From NCBI RefSeq assembly GCF_040939455.1, contig NC_134111.1, forward strand, positions 53,664,501 to 53,728,500: a stretch of DNA of 64,000 nucleotides, given 5' to 3'. Below, piece by piece: positions 54,150-64,000 of this stretch. A model generated the notes under the pieces. That model saw only the letters and a program-made list of their open reading frames with translations. It was not told the DNA's origin and made no database searches. This DNA comes from Microcebus murinus. Taxonomy: Eukaryota; Chordata; Mammalia; Primates; Cheirogaleidae. The translations under genes were made by a program, and so were the position numbers. Numbering within the stretch: the first letter of the stretch is position 1; every line of letters begins with the position of its first letter.

Positions 54150-54890
54150 ATATTTTTCTCTTTTTTAATTATTTGGTTTATTTTCTGAATGAGTAACACA
54201 TGTATGTGACACAAAATTCAAATGTTGCGAAAAAGTGGACAGTGAGAATTACGTCTTTCTCCCACTCATCCACAGGATTCATAGTTCCTCTCCCTGAAGG
54301 CAACCAGTGTTACCAGTTCTTGGGAAGCTTTTCAAATACATTTTGTGCATATGTGTATATATTTTTCTATTTTTTAAAACAAAGAGACTCATTTCTTAAG
54401 AACTAGTCTCACTCATTTTTGCGGTTGTATTATATTCAATTGAAAGGATGTAGCATTCTAGTCTCCTATTAGTGGACATTTAGGACATTAGTGGACATAA
54501 CTAGTCTCCTATTAGTGGACATTTAGGTTATTTCTGGTCTTTTAAACAATGCAGCAGTATATAACCTTGTACATGTGCCATCTGTGCATCAATATACATC
54601 TGTAGCAAAGAATTTCTAGAAGTAGAATTGTTGGGTTAAAGGATATATATGATTATAACTTCAATAGATATTGCCAAATTGCCGTCCATAGAGGTTGTAC
54701 AAAATTACATTTTCTCCAGGAAGGTACCTCTTTCCCCATCCTGGAGAACACAGTATATGATCAAATTTTTTGATTTTTGACAATATGATAGATTTTAAAA
54801 ATGGCATCTCATTGTAGTTTTAATTTTTATCTTTCTACTCAATAAGTGAGGCAGATAATCACTTTGTGTGTTTTAGAGCAATATTTACTT
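54150..54890 (-). mobile_element. Old L1M 3'UTR/ORF2-end fragment
   Basis: 'gttcctctccctgaaggcaaccagtgttaccagttcttgg' (54281-54320), 'gttgggttaaaggatatatatgattataacttcaatagatattgccaaattgccgtccatagaggttgtac' (54630-54700), 'aaaaatggcatctcattgtagttttaattttta' (54796-54828): reverse L1 order. Carries an internal duplication (54458-54484 equals 54501-54527). Confidence 0.75.
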
Positions 54891-55679
54891 TCAAGCTTCA
54901 TTACTTGAGGAGCAGTAAATGATTTCCTTCTAAATCTGACTAGATTTCCCCCTCAATGACAAAAAGAACCTTCACCAAGTTTTAACTTTATTGCATCTGC
55001 TATTATGCCATTAAAATAAATACATAAATAGAACACTACACCATCTTAGAATATAAAAGCAGGGTTTTTCTACCTTTTTTGTAAGAATTAAAAAAAAATT
55101 ATCTTTGGACTTGTAACAAACATGTAAAGTTTCACTAAAATCATTTATTAATAAATTTGAAAGTCCCCAAAATACATAAATTCTCAATTGTAATTGTTTT
55201 ACACAATACCATGTCAAAATGAAATATATATATATACAAATCAAAAAAAGTTTGCCTTTAAAACAGTAACTATAATATTATTTAGTAATAAAAAAAGCAA
55301 ACTGACTTAAATCTCTCTTCTAATGAAAGGTTGTCTTTAGGGGGGCCTTCTGACATGATTATTTATGAGTAATATAAAAATAGTATAAATTTTAATGTAG
55401 TATCCATAAATAGCATTATTAAATTGTTGCTAGTATTGCAACACCAGTGTAAATAAATAGTATAAATGGGCATCAATGGTAATACTTTTTTTGTTCTGTG
55501 GAATTTCACTGTCAACATTAAACTATTATCTTTCCATCATTGCCATAGAAGTTAATCTTACTAAGTAAAACATAGTACTTGAAATGTACTAAAATGTTTT
55601 AGGACTTTTCCAGTTTGTACTGATTGTGTAGAAATTACTTAGTATCTCTGAGTTCTAGGTACAAAATGTTCTTTTTAAT
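54891..55679. other. Intergenic, no recognisable repeat
   Basis: AT-rich, nothing assignable. Confidence 0.45.
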
Positions 55680-55779
55680 ATCATTATTTGGGGAGGTTAG
55701 TCTTTCTACTCCCTACTCCCCACTCCACTGGCCTTCCCTGGAGAAATAACTCTCTCAAGTTACAGATAAGAGATGCCAA

Positions 55780-56280
55780 GTAATCAGCCAGACTGGTCAA
55801 TGGAGTGAAAGATGTCACTGCCGGATCCCCTGCGTACCCTGAATAGTGGCACTGACTTCTGGAATTGAAAGGGAGCTAGCTCAAGGAGTCATTTAATCCA
55901 GACCTCTCACTTCCTGCAAGGCTCTGCCTGAAATGTCTAAGACAGATGGTTTGTCCTTAAAATTCACCAGGGACAGAGATTCTACAATATTACTCTGGAG
56001 CCTTTTCTAATGTTTAATCACTATTACTGTCAAGTCAGTTTAAGCTCTTTCCTGCTAGTTTTTCCTCTGCAGACATGGAAAACAGTTGGGCAGCAACCTC
56101 TTTATAATCACCTTTCCAATACACAAAGACAGTTACCAAGGTGCCCTTCAACCTTGTTTTTTCAAAAGTGTATAATTTATCTTCTCTTCATTTTTAATAC
56201 ATCAATATTTTGCCTCATTTATCATTTGGGTTACTTTTTATTAAACTCTTCCCATTTGTTATATATAACTTCTAACATGG
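55780..56280 (+). repeat. L3/CR1-type LINE relic
   Basis: 'gcactgacttctggaattgaaagggagctagctcaaggagtcatttaatccagacctctcacttcc' and later 'gacagagattctacaatattactctggagcc...gtttaagctctttcctgctagttttt' resemble the old CR1/L3 families. Confidence 0.45.
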
Positions 56281-56529
56281 CATTATAGTAAGTTCTTTAA
56301 TTGTAATGTGTTTTATTTTAATTATTGTAGGGCAAGATAAAACTATACTTATATTTATTCACTAAATAAGTACTTACTGAGTATTTGTGCCAACAAGAAA
56401 AAGACAGACAAATCTCCTCTCATATATATTAATATACATTCTAGTAGAAGAAATCAACAATAAACTATAAAAATGGATCTATAATACCATATAATGTTAT
56501 AAGAAGAACAAAACATCTTGTATTAACTA

Positions 56530-56975
56530 GAAAAAGACTAGGCTACTGTGATAAAGAGACTCAACAATAATTCAGTGGTTTGAAAAAGAGGTGTGTTTCT
56601 CTAACCTAAAAGTCCAAAGTGAATGTCCTGCATCATCAAGAAACTGCTTCATGAAATCATTCAAGGACCCCACTACTTCTATCATGTTGCATCACCATTC
56701 TTAAGCTCATTTTCGTCATCTCTATAGCATAAGCTGAGTCATCCTGAGTCCCAACCAGCAGGGAGGAGAAAGATATTAATAGTATGGGTGAGGCTATTCT
56801 AGGCTCAGAAATGGCACATATCACTTCCACTCCACTCTACTGAAAAGGGCACAGTCACATGGCCACACCTGGCAAGGGAGGCTGAGAAATGCAGTCTAAC
56901 CATGTGGCCAGGAAGAAGAGACTGGACTTGGGGGGACCAGATAGAGTTTTGCAAACACCATTAATATTTCTTCCC
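56530..56975 (+). repeat. Old interspersed repeat, class uncertain
   Basis: 'gcacatatcacttccactccactctactgaaaagggcacagtcacatggccacacctggcaagggaggctgagaaatgcagtctaacc' (56813-56900) is a phrase found in many mammalian repeat copies. I recognise it as repetitive but cannot name it. Confidence 0.5.
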
Positions 56976-57429
56976 AATATTCTCAGTTCCCTTTTTCCCT
57001 CTTTTTGTGTTTCTGCTTCCAACAGAAAACACTCGACTGTTTTTCAAAAGACACAGGATTCCACTTTGCCAATACTGGAAGTTCGTGGGAATTTACTTTC
57101 CCCCCATTCCACCTCACCCCCAAGGGAGCTGGTCAGCACAATTTGAGGCATAACTTACATTCCAGAATTCCCCTATGGACACAGGATGAAGTTAGCATGA
57201 TATTCATCCTTGCTTGGCTGGCTTCTCTTTTCTGTCCTGCGTTCCACATTCTCTTACTGGTTTCCCCCAGGAGGACTTTCTTAACAAATCACTTGCACAT
57301 GAATCCTCATGTGATGGTCTGCTTCTAGGAAAACTAATAAGACACAGGATAAAGTGTGATAGAAGGTGAGAACTGAGCTCCAAGGTATCACCACTACTAT
57401 AAGAAAAAAACCTAAAATGTGTATTTTTG

Positions 57430-57815
57430 TTGTTTAGCTAGGGTCAAATTCATCTTTTGCAATGTGCATGTCTAATCCTACTCCAAACATGAATGTAGCG
57501 GATCCATCACTGTGGAGGGCAAGGACCACCACTACCATGACATGGATGTAGCACGTGGTCACCTAGGGCTCATCACCCTTCCAGCAGCGCACCTTCCTGC
57601 ACTACTCCAGCAACACTCAGGTGTCCTTCCTTAACGTGGTGCCAACATTTGTAATGTTTTCTCTTATCTACACACAGGAGAGCCAAGAGTTTGAGAAATC
57701 CAAAACGAAGAATCCAGCTACCTGTGAATACGAGAAATGAGCAACTCATCTGAAAGACCCATCTCTGGGAGAGGAGTCTACATTGTCATTGCAGTATCTT
57801 GAAGACACAATAAAC
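57430..57815 (+). pseudogene. Possible processed pseudogene, parent unknown
   Basis: Two short frames look protein-like: GSITVEGKDHHYHDMDVARG (57496-57555) and, after a shift, NTQVSFLNVVPTF then QESQEFEKSKTKNPATCEYE with a stop at 57738-57740. They are followed by 220 bp of UTR-like sequence that includes AATAAA near 57809-57814. No poly(A) tail remains. I do not recognise the parent gene and no function is proposed. It could also be an unnamed repeat. Confidence 0.35.
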
Positions 57816-58261
57816 TTATGGGCCACACTGTTGTGATTTTTAAAATGAAAAGTAAATGCATCTGTTTCATATTCTACATTATCAAATTAGGCTTCATAAA
57901 AGCAGTTATCTTCCAACTGAATCTTCCATGATGATGGGAATTCGGTTAAATGAATGGAGTGAGTGGGCAACAAGACAGCTCAGCAATACTCACCACTGCA
58001 TCACCCAACACAGACTGAAAGTGTTGCGAAACACAGGACAGCATGGATTCTAAAGCAACTGAAACACTGAAGATTCAAATACATCACACTTAATTGTTTT
58101 GCACAAGGATACTTGCTGCAGAACCATAATGAAGTCTGGGTTGGGGGGATGCAAGTAAGATTCCAGAAGGAGCAATTAATTGGCAAAAGACTAGCTGACT
58201 TAATTTTGACTTTACTAATTTTAACCAACTGTGATATCCTTCTCTGGCCCTAACAAATAAA
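57816..58261. other. Intergenic, unassigned
   Basis: May be the continuation of the preceding retrocopy-like block or an L1 3'UTR. No firm match. Confidence 0.35.
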
Positions 58262-58440
58262 TGATTAATAATATAGAAGTTTATGGAGGGTGGGAGGCGA
58301 GTGAGGGATGAAACATTATCTATTGGGTACAAGGTACACTGTTAGGGTGACAAGTACACTAAAAGCCCAGGCTTCACTACACAGCAATATATCTATGCAA
58401 CAAAACTGCACTTGTTATAAAAATTTAAAAAAATAAAAAG
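58262..58440 (+). mobile_element. L1 3'-end fragment
   Basis: 'ggaggcgagtgagggatgaaacattatctattgggtacaaggtacactgttagggtgacaagtacactaaaagcccaggcttcactacacagcaatatatctatgcaacaaaactgcacttgttataaaaatttaaaaaaataaaaag' is an L1 3'UTR ending in an A-rich tail. Older type than the two twin-primed copies. Confidence 0.8.
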
Positions 58441-58689
58441 TTTATATTACACAGTATTTTTCACAGTAAGATTGAAGTATGTAAATATTAGACTCATTTG
58501 TGTGCTACAGAATTACTAGGTTTTATATGATTAATTGATTCAGTAAGAGAATTTCTAAAAAATAGGTTTGTAATTTAAAGTATCACTTTTAATAAATATA
58601 AAAATCAGGAAATATAGATGCTACTTAAAGTAAAATTAACCTACATTAAGATTACCTTATACAAATTTGGCCCTCTCAGAGCTCTGCAA

Positions 58690-58865
58690 ACTTTCTGTGG
58701 CTCTGATCACAGTTACCATTGTACATTTATTTTTGTAATCATTTGATTAATGTCTGTATCCCTCACTAAACTTTAGATCTATGAAGGAGGGCTGTTTTTG
58801 ATCATTAGCACTAAATACAGTACCTGACACATAGTAGGTTCTCCTAAAACTTTTGATTGGAAAAC
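58690..58865 (+). repeat. L2 LINE 3' end
   Basis: 'ctgatcacagttaccattgtac...gtaatcatttgattaatgtctgtatccctcactaaactttagatctatgaaggagggctg...tagcactaaatacagtacctgacacatagtaggttctc' is the L2 tail. Confidence 0.75.
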
Positions 58866-58869
58866 ATTA

Positions 58870-61800
58870 ATCAATATATAAATACAGAAAAACTCATATT
58901 AATTCTCAAAATAATAGTCTTTACCATCTAAAATACATGGTGCAAGTATTATTATTTATGACTCTGTAAATTATAGAAAATGGATAATACAAATGATTCT
59001 TGTCTGTAGAAATGCAAATGATTGTACCCAATAGAATGCAATTGATTATTGCTGTATGGATAGATCAATTTTACATCTATTTGTAAATGTATTTGCATCT
59101 ATTTTGAGCATTCCTTATTGCCCTTATATGTGTAGTTCTTTGAATTCTTTTTTGAATTGGTTCTAACATATTACTGTTTACCTTATTAATTATGCATTAA
59201 ATAAAATACTTGATATGGGTTTATCTTATATTTGTATGACAGTCATGATTTTATCTGCTTTTATAAAATAACCTTTAAGAGCTTAACAATACCTTAATAA
59301 CACCTTAAATAATGCTAATAGGTTCCTGCATCTATATACACAAAAGCATATTGAGAATGAACTACATGAAGAATACTGTGCTATGCCTGCACAGTGTGGC
59401 AATGGAGACTGGTATATAAACCCAAAGCAGGAAGTAAATATCTTCATCACATTTCTTTAAATAATTTTCTCTAGTCAAGCTGCAACGAGATTAATAAAAA
59501 AATTATTCATACATATTTTTCTTTTTATCATTATTATTAGTTTATGCCACCACAAAGTACTAGCAATGCACTGTAGCAGTGGTACTCTGCCTCAGCTCTC
59601 TGGGATTTGCATAACAGGGAAATATTTTATCCAGGCCATCCATGAGAATGTTTCAAAATGTTCCAGTTTGCATTTAAATTCATTGTTTTATTTTGTTTCC
59701 TTTTTTCATCATTTTGTTTCATTTTTCATACTTTATAACTGAAGGAGAATTACTTAAAATTGGAAAAAGAGATAGCTCAAGCATTGAAATTTCAACTCCA
59801 TACGTGTTTCAAGGAGTGCAAAAGGTTATACTTCAGGAGGTACTAAAATTTACTTAAGACTTTTTTTTCAAACAAATGCCAAGAACTGTATCTGCTAATA
59901 AGTTTTGCCCAGCTTGGAAACCAAACTCAGCCACAAAGTATGAGAATGCCAGATATACGACAATAAATATTTTTGGCATGGTTTCAAAGCTACATAATGC
60001 CAGACATAGACATGTAAAAGTAATGGCAAGAACTACAAAGATTATAAAAGAAATAAAGTCACAGTTCGTAATTCATATGATTATGTTCAATAGCAGGCTT
60101 AGACGGCTATTCACATAATAAGATCCACATGTAAAAGCATCAGCTTATTTTACTCAGTAAAAGATAACAAATATTAAAATGGCTTTTAAAAGTAAAATTT
60201 TGTTGAGAGCTTGTAAATATATTTTTGCAAGCTGGAGAGTAACTTAAATTGTTTTTTTGTTTTTATGTATATACCCAACTTCTACTTCCCTTTTCATCAC
60301 ACACAGAAAAATTAAGTAAAATATTTAAAAAATGGAATCTCAAAGATTGAAACATCTTTTAAATATTGTTGCCATAATCTGTGTATTGAAACTGAAGTTT
60401 AGGAGGAAAAAAAACATTTCCCTAAAACTAAATTATGTGTTGCATTTAAAGAAAGGATGAGGGAGAGGTGTCTGATGTTCAGACCTTGATCTGACTACTG
60501 GGCACAGATTATGAGGCTCAAAGCCAAAGTGAATAAAACAGTCCAAAGCAATTCCACCGTATCCTCCACTGCAAGATGAATAAATATATAAGACTGGTTT
60601 TTAAGGGCAGAGAATCTAGCAATATATTTTTGCTACTTAGAACATTTTATTTTAGATCCAAGAAAAATTAAGTTTGTGATAGGTTTGATTTTCACAGATA
60701 AAAGAAGCACGCTTTTGTGTTTTCCGTCTGTTTAATTTATGGATTAGAAGTGGTCAACCATCAGGGTGGGCTAATGAAAAGCAAGACGAAGGGGGAAAGC
60801 TAGTGAAAGAAGAATGGAAGAAACTATAGAATCTGAAGTAAACTGTCAGTCCCTTAGGCAAGATAAGCCAGTGCCAAGAACAGCTAGCATGAGTTTGGTT
60901 CTCAGCTGATTCTCAAGCAATATCGTAAATTTTGGTTCATTTTTAAAAAAGAAATTATACCAAAATAAAAAATAATAATTCAGTAGGTGAACCAGAAATA
61001 GTCATATTTTAAGATTTTATATTAAGTACAATAAAATATTTCTTAGTAGTATAGGACTATATTGTACTGAATTTTATTTTGTCACGTAAAATATAACAAT
61101 TGCTTTTGCTTCTTTTCAGCCCAGTGACAATTTATGATGTAGGATGCTACATAACATCTCTTATCTAGCAACTATTATCAAAGAAAAACAATAATATTTT
61201 GCAAACACATTTTTCCTGGTTCAAAGTTTTGCCGGAAATTTTTTAACAGCCCTCTAGCAAAGCACTGTTAGTGATGAATACATTTGTAATGCATTGCTGG
61301 TGATATACACTTTTTCTTAGTTGTGAGTGAAAACGTTTGTTACAAAAAATACACTTTCCAATTGAGTTCTATTCCCATTTACACATGGGTCTCTTTAATA
61401 GATGTTGAGAGTGTTGATTTAGAACTTTCAATAGGCTCGTTTACATTTTGCAAATCTCTACCTTTGAAATAAAAAATGCAGTGATCCACCCATCTGCAGA
61501 CAATTAAGACCAGCAGCCAAGTATAAAAGGGTGGAGAACTTTTAATGGGTGTTTATAGATTGGAAGCACCGACCCCCTTTTAAATGAAAGAGGCCTAAGA
61601 AGAAATAGTAAGTGTTAAGGATAACCACGAAATTCATTTAACCCCCCAAGCAGAAGATCTGTTATCAAAGAATTGGCAGGATTCTACACCTTCCAACTTA
61701 AGGTCCTGAGCTTAAGTACTTAGCAAAAGTACTTAGAAAAAAATAACTTATTTAGAAGTGTTTTGATATAATTTCTTAGCTACTTTAAGGTCAAAACACA

Positions 61801-64000
61801 AGGCAGCAGGAAGACCAACTAAGGTATGTGATATAAAAACAAATATTTCCATAAAATCTTTGCCCTAGCAAAAAGAGAAATTCTTAGTAGGTTCAAGGTG
61901 GGAATTTAGGGAATAGTATTTTTTTACAGGAAATACTGGTTAGGCGTTTTATATAGGGGGTTCTGCATTTGTGAAGGGATAATTTGCTCTAAAATATGTG
62001 GGCAACCAGCCTAAATTCTCTAATTGAGTAGTTTGCTCATAACCCGAGGCCATTAGGTGAATGTAAACTGTTACAGGCTTAGTAAGAAAATAGTCCCATT
62101 AGGATTTTTGTATTTGTATGTGGTTGTGGGTTAGAGTAACTGTTTCCAAAATCATGGATTAATGAAAAGCTCTTTTTTTCTGAGTTTGCAAATACCAGCT
62201 TTGAAATGCTCATACTCAAATTAAGCCAAGGATTGGTTGTTTTCATTTTTTTTAAAGTTAAAAAAAAGTTTTACAAGATTAAGTCTCAACTATAAGATCC
62301 ATTGTAAATTATCTAAGGAAAAATGGAGATATTTAATTGACTGGCTGTTAATAATAAAGGAAAACAGCCATATTTTCTTTGATATTATCATTCAAATACT
62401 CTGCTTATGTACTAAAATTTCCTGTACTGGCAATTGTCAAAGACCTTAATGTACAGAAAATGGGTATGACTTTTAGCAAATAAAGACTCACACAGAAATT
62501 TAAGAAATGTGTACATGTATTCCATTTGGTAATGCTCAGACGTCACACGAGCTACATATATGCTCATATTTCTGTAAAGGAGAAGACAACTTTATGTGCT
62601 GCTGCTTGTATTCAATGTTGGACTCCTCTCTCATAATGGATCTCTTCAGTTAAACAGTCTACTTCCTTTCCTGTTCTCCAATTCCTATTAACTCATCATG
62701 TTGTGCTTTTTACTAAGTATGGTACATTTGTACATCCCAGAGCAGGGCAAGGAAGGAACACAAAATAGACTACATAATATTTCTTAAAGTCAATAGCTGT
62801 AAACGAGAAAGAAATTTAGCCAAAGAGGGAAAATATCTGACCAAATGTGTCAGATAAATTTAATAGACACACTCAAAATTAAAATAATTCATGTGGGTTT
62901 TTTGTGTGTGTGTCTCTATTTGTCCTTTGAAATTGGCTCCAGCCCTAGTATGGATGCTAGCATTATATCAAATATTCTTTTAAAAATTAAATAACACAAA
63001 AATTTTTCTTAGCAACTAAATAAAAAGAAAAAAAATCACCAATCTCTTCTTCACCTGGGACAGTGCTCTCTTCATCAGCTGTTTAACTTTTTACTCTGTC
63101 AGGTTTTCTTTTTTTCATTTAAAAATGTCTCATTTCAAAACATTACAGCATTATAGAAATATCCTAAATATATATTTGCCCAATGATTTAGTTGAAAAAA
63201 TCAGAATAATATTAATATGATATGGGAAAAACTCTGTTAAAAAAATAGACATTTAAGAAAGAAGATACAAAAGCAGAATTGTTCTGAAATAATTTGCAAG
63301 AAGTGGAGAATTAAACTCTCAGATGTAGGAGTACATGAAGAAAGAAGGAATTTTAAGAGAGACTTGCTCTACTGCGAAGGTATATCTAAACTCTATACCT
63401 TGAATGCAAGGTACAAAAGATTTCTAGAACAGTTCAATAGTTTTTAATAACTTTTTAAAACTTTCTAAAAGATAACAGAAAAGATAATGTATTTATTATC
63501 TTCTTTGGATTGAAATTGAAGGTAGATTTCTCAAATCATAAATTCTGGAAGAATTAAGAAATGAGATTTGCTAAAAGGACTGATGATAAAGGAAATACAA
63601 ATTGACTTCGGTAGCAACCAAAGGGAGAAAAAGAATTTGTCATCTAAATTCTTTCCTTAATTTCTCATTTTCAAAAATAATAAAATAATACTATGGAAAG
63701 GAAAGGTAGTGATTTATTAGATTTTTTCACATACCAGCTTACCAATATTTTTAATATCAGACGTAGCTATGAATTGTGTGAAGAGCAAAATGAAAATGGA
63801 TATTTCCATGGAAAACAATCACACTTGAAGTGACCAAAATTTTTTTGATATAATTTTTAAAATCCTTTCATGTAAACATAAAATTAGAAACTATTTGCAT
63901 ATAAAGAGACTTCAAAAGGATCCTACATAGTTTCTCAGAAGAGATATGGATGGAATTTTGAAAGAATAAATGTCCCATCCCTCTTACATTCTATCTTGCA
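58870..64000. other. Repeat-free intergenic block (5.1 kb)
   Basis: No Alu, L1, L2, MIR, LTR or DNA-transposon signature could be found on either strand. AT-rich with low CpG. Homeodomain-type ATTA/TTTAT motifs are frequent, as expected from composition. The only ORFs are 59876-60118 (80 codons) and 62237-62449 (70 codons), neither with a known domain. 61460-61650 is the least AT-biased part. Candidate regulatory DNA upstream of LNPK toward EVX2/HOXD; not proven. Confidence 0.5.

Overview
This window is primate nuclear DNA, most likely from a strepsirrhine (lemur-type) primate. Many full-length Alu copies carry an extra A/T-rich linker around TTGGCCAACT between the two arms (for example 14840-14860, 24888-24915, 36917-36945). 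Two young L1 copies end in a tail of the type 'aatctgtacccccataatatgc' followed by 'aataaaa'. I know both features from lemurs and relatives, not from monkeys or apes. The species cannot be named from the sequence alone.

The one protein-coding gene is LNPK (lunapark, the ER three-way-junction protein), on the minus strand. Four exons are readable and splice together in phase: 25782-25870 (end of the 5'UTR, start codon, residues 1-9), 23569-23610 (residues 10-23), 22645-22832 (residues 24-85 plus part of 86) and 6213-6271 (rest of 86 to residue 105 plus part of 106). The rest of the protein, including its zinc finger, lies left of base 1. The promoter is a CpG island at about 30.93-31.46 kb. 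One or two non-coding 5' exons are proposed between it and the start-codon exon. Left of about 31 kb the window is LNPK introns. Right of it is upstream intergenic DNA, which in the usual mammalian order leads toward EVX2 and HOXD13.

The introns and the first 27 kb upstream are filled with layered repeats: thirteen Alu or Alu-monomer copies, two 5'-inverted (twin-primed) young L1s with target duplications, several old L1M blocks, L2 and MIR relics, MaLR/ERVL-type solo LTRs, Tigger, hAT and piggyBac-like DNA transposons, and an RPS24 retrocopy. The nesting gives a relative timeline, for example L2 interrupted by a retrocopy and then by an LTR, and old L1M interrupted by young L1 and Alu. From about 58.87 kb to the right end (5.1 kb) I recognise no interspersed repeat. 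That is unusual here and fits the approach to a HOX regulatory landscape.

I found no new multi-gene system. The items most worth checking are the in-frame upstream ORF just before the LNPK start codon, a TTAA-flanked piggyBac-like MITE, the matched pair of twin-primed L1s, a 59-bp L1 tail with perfect target duplication beside the LNPK CpG island, and the repeat-free right end. Repeat family names were assigned by eye and are less certain than the class.
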